A stretch of DNA of 64,000 nucleotides from Gammaproteobacteria bacterium (GCA_016744995.1 JADGDG010000019.1:1-64000), one strand, 5' to 3'. Counted from the stretch's first letter, positions 27,910-36,316 are shown. The notes: a model not told the origin generated them from the sequence alone. Translations and numbers: made by a program.

Positions 27910-28260
27910 ATGAATGAACATGAAAAAATTAATTACGTAGAGTTCCCTTCTACGGACTTACCGGAAACTAAAAAGTTTTTCTCTCAGGTGTTCAACTGGG
28001 AATTCCATGACTTTGGCTCTGAGTACTCTTCATTTTCTAATCAGGGAGTTAATGGTGGATTTTACAAATCAGACTTAATAGCTACAACCAGTACTGGTGC
28101 AGCTCTTATCGTATTTTATAGCAACGATATTGATACCACCCAACAAAAAATTGAAAAAGCAGGCGGTACTATAATAAAACCAATTTTTTCATTTCCCGGC
28201 GGTCGCCGTTTTCATTTTTCAGAGCCAGGCGGCAATGAATTTGCCGTATGGTCTGAGTAA
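27910..28260 (+). CDS. VOC-superfamily (glyoxalase/bleomycin-resistance-like) protein
   Basis: 116 residues with the VOC pattern: I-N-Y-V-E-F-P-S-T-D-L-P-E-T-K-K-F-F-S at the start and F-N-W-E-F, then the second beta-alpha-beta unit (L-I-V-F-Y-S-N-D-I-D-T-T) and the closing F-S-E-P-G-G-N-E-F-A-V-W. Members use a metal site for isomerase, dioxygenase or binding roles; the substrate cannot be told. A ribosome binding site (AAGGAA) precedes the ATG. It is unrelated to the hydrogenase genes on either side. Confidence 0.87.
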   Translation: MNEHEKINYVEFPSTDLPETKKFFSQVFNWEFHDFGSEYSSFSNQGVNGGFYKSDLIATTSTGAALIVFYSNDIDTTQQKIEKAGGTIIKPIFSFPGGRRFHFSEPGGNEFAVWSE

Positions 28261-28309
28261 TAATTGCTCTTCTCTTACGAATAAACTCACACCCTTCAAA
28301 TAAACACTA

Positions 28310-29011
28310 TCAAAAAAGAGGGGTGTTCTCAAACATCAGCATGCCGCCAATCATAATAGTCGCAACTCCAATGACTCCCTGAAAACCATTATGCATCCAT
28401 GTAAGTCCTTGTGCAGAGCGTTTTAGGGGAATGGCAATGACAAAAGACAGGGAGGCCATACCAAAGATAGAGCCTATGCCAAAAAACAGGATATAGAGAA
28501 AACCTTCTGTGGTGGAACTGACGGTTTGCAGCGTGAGAATAATAAGAGCAGCAGAACCTGCCATGCCATGCATGAGCCCCACAAATAAGGCACGTAATGG
28601 AAAGGCTTTAGCATGTTCATGTTGATGTTTGTCTGGATCATGCTGAGTTTTTTCTCCCTCATGGGAATGAGCATGAAAGTGGTTTTTATTTTCATGTTGA
28701 TGCTGATGAAAGTGGATGCGTTTTTTGATAAGTTTGCGTAACACATCAATGCCAAGAACAATAAGCATGATCCCTACTGAAAATTCAAGTGCATGCACTA
28801 ATTGATCACTTATGCTGCTGCCTAGTAACAACATTATGCTGCCAAAAATAAACAAGGCAATGGTATGCCCAAGCCCCCAGACTGCGCCGTGTTTAATGGT
28901 GTCTTTTATGGATTGATTATTACTGGTGAGTGATGCCAGTGCGGCGATATGATCGGCTTCCAGAGCATGGCGCATACCAATCAGCAAACCCAGAGATAAC
29001 AAACTGAACAT
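28310..29011 (-). CDS. Nickel permease, NiCoT/UreH-like
   Basis: 233 residues with about six membrane helices and the metal-selecting motif R-H-A-L-E-A-D-H-I-A-A in the first helix. A long His-rich cytoplasmic loop (about residues 98-137, repeated H-x-H and H-E-H) would bind nickel. Last gene of the structural hydrogenase operon, 6 bases after hybE, so it most likely supplies Ni for the enzyme. Whether it is better called HupE/UreH-type or HoxN-type needs a tree. Confidence 0.82.
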   Translation of the reverse strand: MFSLLSLGLLIGMRHALEADHIAALASLTSNNQSIKDTIKHGAVWGLGHTIALFIFGSIMLLLGSSISDQLVHALEFSVGIMLIVLGIDVLRKLIKKRIHFHQHQHENKNHFHAHSHEGEKTQHDPDKHQHEHAKAFPLRALFVGLMHGMAGSAALIILTLQTVSSTTEGFLYILFFGIGSIFGMASLSFVIAIPLKRSAQGLTWMHNGFQGVIGVATIMIGGMLMFENTPLF

Positions 29012-29017
29012 ATTGCT

Positions 29018-29668
29018 CTAACTCCTTAAAAATTTACCACGAATTAAATCCCGGCGTGACATGACCTGAGACAATTTTTGAGGCGTTTTTGTAAGCACAG
29101 GGCCACTGACCACTGTTTCTTTTATGTCAGGCGCCTGTGTTTTTATCGGCTGCTTAATTGGTTCTATCACTGCAAACTCATCCAAGTTTACATCAATTTC
29201 TTCACCACGCATAATGCGCCCCAGTAAATCTTCATCCACCAGCTCTTCTACTGTGGGTTCTCTTTCTACAATTAAATCATTCATAAAATCCCGAGCCACT
29301 TTAACTGCGTGCTCCTGACTGCTAAATTCACGCATGGGAGAATACAGTGAATGGGTTTTGCATTTGCCAATGCCATCAATTTCATTCACCATGAATTTGT
29401 AACTGGTGGAGGGAAATTTAATGGGTATTTTCTTACCCAGCTCCAGCCCACTCCAGTCATCTTTTTCATTGGGCAGCATGATCAGGTTCATTAACCAGGG
29501 GGTGATAATAACACCAATAATTCGACCGTCAAACCTCTGAAACCCCAGAGTCTGAACCTGTAGTTTATTATTGAGAATGGGTATGCCCTGCATATTTTCC
29601 TGAAGGATATGCTCAAAAGTCTGCAATAATATTTCTGCAGCATACAGTGGCTCATCAATAGTTTTCAT
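29018..29668 (-). CDS. hybE: HybE-family hydrogenase assembly chaperone
   Basis: 216 residues matching the HybE/HupJ/HoxT family over the first 140: M-Q-G-I-P-I-L-N, G-F, then I-T-P-W-L-M-N-L-I-M-L-P and the F-P-S-T-S-Y-K-F-M segment, followed by S-L-Y-S-P-M-R-E-F and A-V-K-V-A-R-D-F-M. The family binds the Tat signal or precursor of the small subunit and supports assembly. The C-terminal 70 residues are low-complexity and end with R-R-D-L-I-R-G-K-F-L-R, reminiscent of a rubredoxin-less HoxR/HupI end. Overlaps the upstream chaperone gene by one base. Confidence 0.87.
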   Translation of the reverse strand: MKTIDEPLYAAEILLQTFEHILQENMQGIPILNNKLQVQTLGFQRFDGRIIGVIITPWLMNLIMLPNEKDDWSGLELGKKIPIKFPSTSYKFMVNEIDGIGKCKTHSLYSPMREFSSQEHAVKVARDFMNDLIVEREPTVEELVDEDLLGRIMRGEEIDVNLDEFAVIEPIKQPIKTQAPDIKETVVSGPVLTKTPQKLSQVMSRRDLIRGKFLRS

Positions 29669-29958
29669 TAAAACTCTTCCGACTGCTCTGGTGTCTTACT
29701 TATATCAGGGAAATAATGATCAACTTCAATCTCATTGCCTGTCATTAGTTCTAGCATACCATCCAGCGCTTTATCGAGGTTAATTGCATCTTCTTCACTG
29801 ATAATTTCACGTGCAGAGCCTAAAAAATTAACCACCCAGGTACCAACAGGCTGAGGGCCAATCAACATCATATTGACCTGTTCCTCACCATTGCGCCCTT
29901 TGCACAGCGACATAAACTCGCCTTCTTTGATAACCTGAACTGGAATACCTATGCACAC
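29668..29958 (-). CDS. HypC/HupF-family chaperone for the structural hydrogenase
   Basis: 96 residues starting M-C-I-G-I-P-V-Q-V, with Cys2 of the HypC family, and V-G-T-W-V-V-N-F-L-G-S-A-R-E. It is longer than hypC at 24868-25107 and clearly diverged from it. In E. coli the hyb operon likewise has its own HypC paralogue (HybG), and HupF plays this part in rhizobia. Overlaps hybD by 10 bases and hybE by one, so it is translated with them. Confidence 0.9.
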   Translation of the reverse strand: MCIGIPVQVIKEGEFMSLCKGRNGEEQVNMMLIGPQPVGTWVVNFLGSAREIISEEDAINLDKALDGMLELMTGNEIEVDHYFPDISKTPEQSEEF

Positions 29959-30491
29959 AGATAGTTTGCCTCATATTCCGCTTCTTTATGCCAGTGTCCT
30001 GTACGAGACTTTTTACGTTGTTCCAGTGTCACACCCAGATCAGCCAGTTCTTTAACCAACATTTTAACCATACCATCCAGACCTTTTTTAGCCTCTTCAG
30101 TCAGGCCCAGTTGAGTTTCAAGTGAATGTGGCACCATGCCAATCACAGCAACATGCTCAGGTTTTTCTCCCTTTAAAGCCAGCAGTGCCAGAAGATCAGA
30201 CAATCCCAGTTGATGATTGGAAAGCTTGGTTTGAAAAAATTGTGGGATCTCTTCATTTGCAATACGAACCAGAGAGCCGTATGGTGCCCCGGTATTAACC
30301 GCATCCGCAACTATCAACTGGTCACAGGCACGAATAGGATTAAAAAGCTCCATGCCTGTGGTTCCACCATCAACGACAGTGACGCCTTCAGGAATATGAT
30401 ATTGATTTTCAAGTGCCTCAACAGCACGCACACCAACCCCTTCATCCTGCATAAGGACATTGCCCATGCCAATTACGAGAATATTTTTCAT
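29949..30491 (-). CDS. hybD: Hydrogenase maturation endopeptidase (HybD/HupD)
   Basis: 180 residues starting I-L-V-I-G-M-G-N-V-L-M-Q-D-E-G-V-G-V, the HyaD/HybD signature with the Glu/Asp nickel ligands (E in D-E-G, D in V-A-D-A). It removes the C-terminal tail of the large subunit after nickel is in place. Immediately downstream of hybC, whose product has such a tail. The usual end is near residue 160; the remaining residues are a basic extension. Confidence 0.94.
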   Translation of the reverse strand: MKNILVIGMGNVLMQDEGVGVRAVEALENQYHIPEGVTVVDGGTTGMELFNPIRACDQLIVADAVNTGAPYGSLVRIANEEIPQFFQTKLSNHQLGLSDLLALLALKGEKPEHVAVIGMVPHSLETQLGLTEEAKKGLDGMVKMLVKELADLGVTLEQRKKSRTGHWHKEAEYEANYLCA

Positions 30492-30492
30492 A

Positions 30493-32199
30493 TTATAATG
30501 CCTTCACTTTAACTATTTCCTTTTGTTCGGTATCAACCAAATGGATAGAACAGGCAATACAAGGATCAAAGGAATGTACCGTACGCAATACTTCCAGTGG
30601 TTTTTCAGGATCAGCAATGGGGTTGCCCATTAATGAAGCCTCATAGGGACCAATTTGATCATTGGCATCTCTTGCTCCGGCATTCCAGGTACTAGGAACC
30701 ACGGCCTGATAGTTTTTGATCTTGGCATCTTCAATGACAATCCAGTGACTGAGTGTACCGCGAGGTGCCTGATGAATGCCTACACCTGAAATCTCACCTT
30801 TGGGGAATTCAGGGGCATTGAAAGTGTCTTCATCACCCGTTGCCACATTGTCCATCAGAGCCTGCCATTGACTACGCAGATTATCCACCATGACACCTGC
30901 ACGTATTGCACGAGCGGCATGACGACCGATGGTTGACTGCAGTGCTGACAATGGAATAGCCGGGTTCTTCGACACGGCTTTAATAACATCAACTGCCTGG
31001 TTAGTGTATTCAGTATAACCTTTATGACCTGATGCCAGCCCCACATGAACATCAGCCAGTGGGCCAACTTCTGCACGTTCATTATAGAAGGTCGGTGCTT
31101 TAATCCATGAGTATTGCCCATCATCCTGAAAGTCTGTGTATTGTGGATTGGTTGTTCCCTTATAGGGATGCAAAGCCTCATCACCTTCATACCAGGCATG
31201 TTTAGAACTTTCAGCAACACCTTTACGGAAGTATTCATTACTCCAGTCATCAATGCTCTTGAAAGTTGATAAGTCACCATTTTTGATATAACCGCCAGGC
31301 AGTTCAAAGTTCAATAATTTTGTATCCGTTGGGCAATCAGGTACTGATAGATAGTTAGTAATTCCTTTACCATAACCTGTCCAGTCCAGATAGAACGCAC
31401 CTATAGCAGGTACATCAGTCATATAGGCTGTTTTAACAAAATGATCCAGCTTATCAATAAAGCCTTCGATCAGCATTAAGCGTTCAATGTTCAGTACTGA
31501 AGGGGCATCATGACTGATGGAATTACTGATCCCGCCCACTGCGACATTCTGGATATGAGGTGTTTTACCGCCCAGAATAGCAACAATTTTATTAGCATAT
31601 TGCTGTACATCCAGTGCCTGTAAGTAATGAGCAACTGCCATCAGATTAACTTCTGGCGGTAGCTTCATGGCAGGATGTCCCCAGTAACCACTGGCAAAAG
31701 GTCCAAGCTGACCACTACTCACAAAAGTCTTCAGGCGTTCCTGTACAGCCTTCATCTCATGGGGGCCATTAAGTGACCAGCCTGACAGAGACTCTGCCAG
31801 TTTAGACGTTGCCACCGGATCGGCATCCAGAGCAGAAACCACGTCAACCCAGTCCACTGCAGAAAGATGGTAGAAATGCACGATATGATCCTGCAGAGCA
31901 TGCGCTGCCTGAATAATATTACGCACCAGATGTGCATTTAACGGCACTTCTAAATTCAGCGCATCTTCAACTGCCCGTACTGAGGTAATAGCGTGGATGG
32001 TAGTGCAAACACCACAGAAACGCTGTGTATAGGTCCATGCTTCCTTGGGATCTCTGCCAATCAGGATATTTTCAATGCCACGCCACATCTGGCCGGATGA
32101 CCAGGATTTGCTGACTTTACCTTCATCATTTATTTCTACATCAATGCGAAGGTGTCCTTCAATTCGGGTGATTGGATCAACTGTAATTCGTGTACTCAA
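30493..32199 (-). CDS. hybC: [NiFe] hydrogenase large subunit, HybC type
   Basis: 568-residue catalytic subunit. N-terminal ligand motif R-F-C-G-V-C-T-T-I-H-A near residue 61. The C-terminal motif D-P-C-I-A-C-S-I-H is followed by a 14-residue tail (starting L-V-D-T-E-Q) that HybD must remove. Strong likeness to uptake hydrogenases of the Hyd-2 (HybC, group 1c) kind, consistent with the gene order hybO-A-B-C-D around it. The enzyme oxidises H2 in the periplasm and passes electrons through HybO, HybA and HybB to quinone. Confidence 0.95.
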   Translation of the reverse strand: MSTRITVDPITRIEGHLRIDVEINDEGKVSKSWSSGQMWRGIENILIGRDPKEAWTYTQRFCGVCTTIHAITSVRAVEDALNLEVPLNAHLVRNIIQAAHALQDHIVHFYHLSAVDWVDVVSALDADPVATSKLAESLSGWSLNGPHEMKAVQERLKTFVSSGQLGPFASGYWGHPAMKLPPEVNLMAVAHYLQALDVQQYANKIVAILGGKTPHIQNVAVGGISNSISHDAPSVLNIERLMLIEGFIDKLDHFVKTAYMTDVPAIGAFYLDWTGYGKGITNYLSVPDCPTDTKLLNFELPGGYIKNGDLSTFKSIDDWSNEYFRKGVAESSKHAWYEGDEALHPYKGTTNPQYTDFQDDGQYSWIKAPTFYNERAEVGPLADVHVGLASGHKGYTEYTNQAVDVIKAVSKNPAIPLSALQSTIGRHAARAIRAGVMVDNLRSQWQALMDNVATGDEDTFNAPEFPKGEISGVGIHQAPRGTLSHWIVIEDAKIKNYQAVVPSTWNAGARDANDQIGPYEASLMGNPIADPEKPLEVLRTVHSFDPCIACSIHLVDTEQKEIVKVKAL

Positions 32200-32223
32200 G
32201 GTAACTCTCCTTAATATTCGATA

Positions 32224-33366
32224 TTAAGCATGCTCTTCGCGATGCATGACGGGTAATAATTTAACAATAACGATGTAAGCCATCAGTTCAAATGCAACCA
32301 CACCTAAGGTGATCATTATTTCAGGTACTGAAGGGAAATAGTTGTAACCGGGGCCGGGGTTAAACGTCAGCAGGAAGGCATCAAAGCGGTACAGGCTACC
32401 GGCAAGCAGCATGCAAACTCCTGCAATCAGTAATTTACTGCCCTGTGCCCGTCTTTCAGGTGAGAGCAAAATAACCAAAGGGATAACAAACAGGATGGTT
32501 TCCAGGATAAACATGAAGGAGGCAAAGTCTCCGGCAAAAATCAGTCCCAACTTGCCCTGAAAAGTCAGCACGCCAAAACGTACCACTAAAAATGCAATCA
32601 GCAGGCCGACAATAATCTTGCCCAGTCCAGATAAAATATGAGTTTCTGAGTTACGCTTAAAACCAACCGTTACAGTTGATGCTTCAAACAGAACAATAGA
32701 GAAGCCCATCAGGATAGCTGTCATCAGTGCCAATAGCGGCTGCATTTGCATAACCTGCCACAGCGGATTCACCTTATGTCCCATGGCAATAAGCAGGGAA
32801 CCCAGTGAAGACTGGTGCATGGAGGGAAGTAATATGCCCAGTGCAATAAACAGGAACAAAACTTTATTGAGTGACTTTAAGAGCTTTTTCTTACCCAGTT
32901 TTTCTAATAGTGCGGGAGAAAATTCCATAGCCAAAACCAGAATATAGATTGCCACACATAAACCCACTTCCAGCATGACGGAATTAAAGTTCCAGTTCCA
33001 CGGCAGGAAAATTTCATAAAACTGCCAGAAACGTCCCATATCAAAGAAAGCACCAAAGCCACCCAGTGCATAACCCAGTAAACTGGCCAATATTGCAGGT
33101 CGAACCAGAGGATGATATTGACCTTTGTTGAACACATACACGGCAATTGCCAGAGCATAACCGCCACAGGCAAATGCAGTGCCAATCACAACGTCATAAA
33201 CCACCCAGATCCCCCAGGCAAAACCACCATTAAGATTACTCACAGCACCCATACCGCCAATGACAAAGCGATCAAACATAAAATACAGACTAATTGCAAA
33301 AATAACGCTCAATACCATAAAGGGTTTGGTAAAGATACGCCCTCCCAGGGCTTGATATTCACTCAT
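32224..33366 (-). CDS. hybB: HybB-like membrane subunit (NrfD/PsrC family quinone reductase anchor)
   Basis: 380 residues with about ten hydrophobic helices and no heme-binding His pattern, as in NrfD/PsrC/HybB proteins. N-terminal M-F-D-R-F-V-I-G-G-M-G-A-V-S-N-L-N and W-G-I-W-V-V-Y-D match HybB. It sits in the inner membrane and couples the HybA ferredoxin to the quinone pool, with a possible part in proton translocation. Its ATG overlaps the hybA stop by 4 bases. Confidence 0.92.
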   Translation of the reverse strand: MSEYQALGGRIFTKPFMVLSVIFAISLYFMFDRFVIGGMGAVSNLNGGFAWGIWVVYDVVIGTAFACGGYALAIAVYVFNKGQYHPLVRPAILASLLGYALGGFGAFFDMGRFWQFYEIFLPWNWNFNSVMLEVGLCVAIYILVLAMEFSPALLEKLGKKKLLKSLNKVLFLFIALGILLPSMHQSSLGSLLIAMGHKVNPLWQVMQMQPLLALMTAILMGFSIVLFEASTVTVGFKRNSETHILSGLGKIIVGLLIAFLVVRFGVLTFQGKLGLIFAGDFASFMFILETILFVIPLVILLSPERRAQGSKLLIAGVCMLLAGSLYRFDAFLLTFNPGPGYNYFPSVPEIMITLGVVAFELMAYIVIVKLLPVMHREEHA

Positions 33367-34364
33367 GATTCACCTCCATCGTCATCATCATGATCAGATG
33401 TATTTTTCTTGACGGTATAAGTCAGTCCAGCCAGTGCCATCGCAGGTAAGGCCAGATAGCTGTACAGCGCATGCTGAACACCTTCTACAACAGAGGGGGC
33501 AGATCGTTCACCTAATGGCGGCATACCCAGTTTGTCAAAAGAAACTGCCGAGATGTGCATAACATTCGTACCACCCGCTTCTTTCTCACCCCAGATATGC
33601 TGCTTATAATCAGGCACTTCTTTTTCATAATAATTATCCGGTTTACTGATGTCTCCACGAGGATAATTGTAAGTGTCTCCTTTTTTCAGTGCCATGCGCT
33701 GTTTGGCTTCCTGCAAAAGTAATTTGCGAGGCCCGAATAAGGTTGCCCCGGTAGGACAAACCTCAGCACAGCCCGTCATCTGACCATTATCAATTCGCTC
33801 AACGCCTTTTTGATTACACATCTGACACTTATTGATCTGGCCGAATACTTCGTTGTACTGAAATTGAGGCACGTTATAAGGACAGCCCACCATACAGTTA
33901 CGACAGCCAATACAAGTATCAGGGTGATGCGTGACAATTCCGGTTATTGGATTGCGCTGCATGGAAGTGGTTGGGCAAACAGAAACACAGCCCGGATCAA
34001 CGCAATGCATACAGCTGCGTTTCTCAAAACAGAAGCCATCAATCTCTACATCTTTAGTCGATCGGTCACCATTTTGGTAAACCTTAATCACATTCAGAGT
34101 ATCACCCGATAAATCCCGAGCTGAATCCCATGCAATATGATCACCTTCTATAACAGGAGGCATTTCATTCACCTGTTTACACTTGGTTACACAAGCCTTA
34201 CAACCCACACATAAAGTTGAATCAAACAACATGCCCACTGCTTCAGGAGCCGGTTCAAGATTAGGCCGCGCCTGAGCTGTACCACTACAAACCGTACCAC
34301 CAAGTGCAGCTGCTGCAGTCACAGTTCCACCAAGTGAGGTTTTTAGAAAATCTCTACGTTTCAT
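33363..34364 (-). CDS. hybA: HybA-like Tat-exported 4x[4Fe-4S] electron-transfer subunit
   Basis: 333 residues. Tat signal at the start (K-R-R-D-F-L-K, cleavage after A-Q-A near 32). Four ferredoxin Cys sets follow: C-V-G-C-K-A-C-V-T-K-C, C-M-H-C…C-V-S-V-C-P, C-I-G-C-R-N-C-M-V-G-C-P, and C-Q-M-C…C-A-E-V-C-P. A membrane helix near residues 298-317 anchors it on the periplasmic side. It carries electrons from HybO to HybB. 11 bases after hybO. Confidence 0.94.
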   Translation of the reverse strand: MKRRDFLKTSLGGTVTAAAALGGTVCSGTAQARPNLEPAPEAVGMLFDSTLCVGCKACVTKCKQVNEMPPVIEGDHIAWDSARDLSGDTLNVIKVYQNGDRSTKDVEIDGFCFEKRSCMHCVDPGCVSVCPTTSMQRNPITGIVTHHPDTCIGCRNCMVGCPYNVPQFQYNEVFGQINKCQMCNQKGVERIDNGQMTGCAEVCPTGATLFGPRKLLLQEAKQRMALKKGDTYNYPRGDISKPDNYYEKEVPDYKQHIWGEKEAGGTNVMHISAVSFDKLGMPPLGERSAPSVVEGVQHALYSYLALPAMALAGLTYTVKKNTSDHDDDDGGES

Positions 34365-34375
34365 TTAACACCTCC

Positions 34376-35512
34376 TCAGCTTTTATTGGTATTGCTGCTT
34401 TGTGTCTCATCCAGCTTTTTAGCCGACATGGCTGTTGCACCAACAGCCGCTCCAACAGCCGCACCAGCCAGTGCAGCAGCACCTGCGGTTAAGCCGCCCG
34501 TATCTTGTCGATCTTCAATGGTGGGAAACATATTGGGTGGTGTATGGGTTGTCACTTCAGCCAGACTGAACAGGGGCTTATTAAAACCAACACCTTTTTC
34601 AGAGCAGCCAAAGCAAGGATGACCGACACCAACAGGCCAGACCTGACCACCAATATTGTTATATTCCAGACTGGAACAGTTATTGTAAGTTTCCGGCCCT
34701 TTACAGCCCATTTTATAAAGACACCAGCCTTTCTTATGGCCTTCATCACCAAATTCGGTGGCAAAACGGCCCGCATCAAAATGGGGGCGACGATAACAGT
34801 TCTCATGGATCAGACGACCATAGGCCCACTTGGGACGGCCTTTATCATCAATAGGAGGCAATTTGCCAAAGGTCACAAAATAAAGCACAGAGCCAATAAA
34901 GTTAGCTGGATTCGGAGGGCAGCCCGGAATAGTCAGTACTGTTTTATCTTTCAAAAACTGTGGTGCACCGGTTGCACCCGTGGGGTTAGGTGAAGCAGAC
35001 TGAACACCACCCCAACTGGCGCAGGAACCATAAGCAACAATGGCTGCAGCATGCTCCGCTGCCTCTCGGGTTAAATCAGTCATGGTTTCACCCGCAATCT
35101 TACAATAGATACCATTGTCTTTTTCAGGTATGGCACCTTCAATGACCAGCAGGTATTTGCCTTTATTGTCATGCATGGATTTTTTCTTTATATCCTCAAC
35201 CTGATGGCCGGCACCGGAATCAAGTGTCTGGTGATAATCTAAAGAAATGAGGTCAAGAATAAGATGCTCCAGTGAAGGTTGTTCCGATCGCAGCAACGCT
35301 TCTGTCGGGCCGGTACATTCCTGCCCATGCAGCCAGATAACCGGAGGACGCTTTTTAGGATCAGCCACTGCCTGTGCCATTGCTACAGCGGCACTTGTTG
35401 GTAAGCCTAATGAAGCCGCAACACCTGTACAAAATTTCAAAAAGGTTCTACGATTAACTCCCAGCCGCCTTTCCAGTTCAGAAAAGTCAAATTTGCTTTC
35501 TGCCATTACCAT
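34376..35512 (-). CDS. hybO: [NiFe] hydrogenase small subunit, HybO type, with an altered proximal cluster site
   Basis: 378 residues. Tat signal with N-R-R-T-F-L-K near residue 20; C-terminal Ala-rich membrane anchor (about 340-362). Close to E. coli HybO along its length, e.g. N-G-I-Y-C, A-Y-G-S-C-A-S-W-G-G, I-P-G-C-P-P-N-P, H-E-N-C-Y-R-R, C-L-Y-K-M-G-C-K-G-P-E-T-Y and H-P-C-F-G-C. The first motif, however, is Q-E-C-T-G-P-T-E where the family has E-C-T-G-C-x-E: the second Cys of the proximal [4Fe-4S] cluster is Pro (codon CCG). The other ligands are present, and there is no sign of the extra Cys of O2-tolerant enzymes. First gene of the operon, downstream of a sigma-54 promoter. Confidence 0.94.
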   Translation of the reverse strand: MVMAESKFDFSELERRLGVNRRTFLKFCTGVAASLGLPTSAAVAMAQAVADPKKRPPVIWLHGQECTGPTEALLRSEQPSLEHLILDLISLDYHQTLDSGAGHQVEDIKKKSMHDNKGKYLLVIEGAIPEKDNGIYCKIAGETMTDLTREAAEHAAAIVAYGSCASWGGVQSASPNPTGATGAPQFLKDKTVLTIPGCPPNPANFIGSVLYFVTFGKLPPIDDKGRPKWAYGRLIHENCYRRPHFDAGRFATEFGDEGHKKGWCLYKMGCKGPETYNNCSSLEYNNIGGQVWPVGVGHPCFGCSEKGVGFNKPLFSLAEVTTHTPPNMFPTIEDRQDTGGLTAGAAALAGAAVGAAVGATAMSAKKLDETQSSNTNKS

Positions 35513-35624
35513 CCTCCCGTTCTTCTTCTAAAGAGCACACACTATGTATGCAAAGGTTATGCTTCTTTATCAGGGGCATAACCATAATCAAAAATGTAAT
35601 TTTTAATAGCAATAGCATGGTAAT

Positions 35625-35640
35625 AGCAAGATAAATGCCA
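35625..35640 (-). promoter_or_regulatory. Sigma-54 (-24/-12) promoter of the hyb operon
   Basis: On the minus strand TGGCATTTATCTTGCT, which fits TGGCAYRNNNNTTGCW except for one base (T where R is expected). It lies 113 bases before the hybO ATG, giving a 5' leader of about 100 bases. Together with the site before hupK it suggests joint control by HoxA. Confidence 0.75.
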
Positions 35641-35831
35641 ACAGCAAATAACTCATACAGGTCATAAAAAACAGTTGTATTAAAACTTAACAGATGGAAA
35701 GTTAGTTTCCTCTTTGGTGTCAATTTATACTGATTCATTGTCACATTTTATGAGAGTCAAACATCAGACAGGACTTTGCAATAAATATTGGCAGGATAAC
35801 AACCGATAAAAACATTCCCAACAAATTTAAT

Positions 35832-36077
35832 ATGATTATTGAGATCCTAGCTCTTAGTGACCCGGTTAAATATGATATAGATGGAGGATAGAGCAGGAGT
35901 AAATGCTAAAGTTCTTGCCGTTTCCATTGACAAACTCACAGGTATGTACACAAATATCAGTTCTGTTTACGAAATGCCAGCGATACTATAGATACAGTAA
36001 CGCACTTTTTTCAATATTATAAAGATTTAGAGCCTGGTAAGTGGGTAAGATTAGTGGCCGGAGAAGTATTGAAGTAG
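35832..36077 (+). pseudogene. ppa: Decayed inorganic pyrophosphatase (ppa) relic
   Basis: Three fragments of the soluble inorganic pyrophosphatase appear in order. First, from ATG 35832, I-E-I-L-A-L-S-D-P-V-K-Y-D-I-D, the N-terminal strand. Then, after a large internal deletion, E-D-R-A-G-V-N-A-K-V-L-A-V-S-I-D-K-L, interrupted by a stop. Last, in another frame, H-F-F-Q-Y-Y-K-D-L-E-P-G-K-W-V-R, the conserved C-terminal signature. Stops, a frameshift and the missing catalytic centre (no D-x-D-P-x-D) make it a pseudogene. An active copy presumably exists elsewhere. Confidence 0.8.
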
Positions 36078-36169
36078 CAAAAAATGAGATTAATTAAAAC
36101 TCAATACCTGACACTTTCAGTCACGTACATTAAAAAACAAAATAACATTTGAATTTTCAGGTATCACTA

Positions 36170-36316
36170 TTAGACACCACAACCATGCTGGTAACACTTT
36201 AATATTACTGTATCTATTTTTCCTTTTATACAAGGGAAATTGATATTACGTCTAGAGAACTGAGGTAATGTACGCTCATGATAATCAACAATTAGCTGCT
36301 CTATTAACAAATTCAT
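36170..36316 (-). pseudogene. N-terminal relic of an AAA (DUF4143-type) ATPase
   Basis: A 48-codon frame (start M-N-L-L-I-E-Q-L-I-V-D-Y-H-E-R) reads I-N-F-P-C-I-K-G-K-I-D-T-V-I, the strand that leads into the P-loop in ATPases with a C-terminal DUF4143 domain. The expected Walker A (G-x-R-R-x-G-K-T) is replaced by unrelated sequence and a stop. Only the first 40 or so residues remain. The family match is by pattern and is of moderate certainty. Confidence 0.45.

Noticed and set aside
35487..35744. 85-codon minus-strand frame with a hydrophobic middle, upstream of hybO
   Set aside because: It overlaps the start of hybO and runs across the predicted sigma-54 promoter and leader, has no recognisable family, and its hydrophobic stretch is explained by AT-rich sequence.
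35773..35798. Second sigma-54-like element upstream of hybO (TGCCA…TTGCA on the minus strand)
   Set aside because: The -24 GG is missing and the spacing is one base too long; the element at 35625-35640 fits far better.
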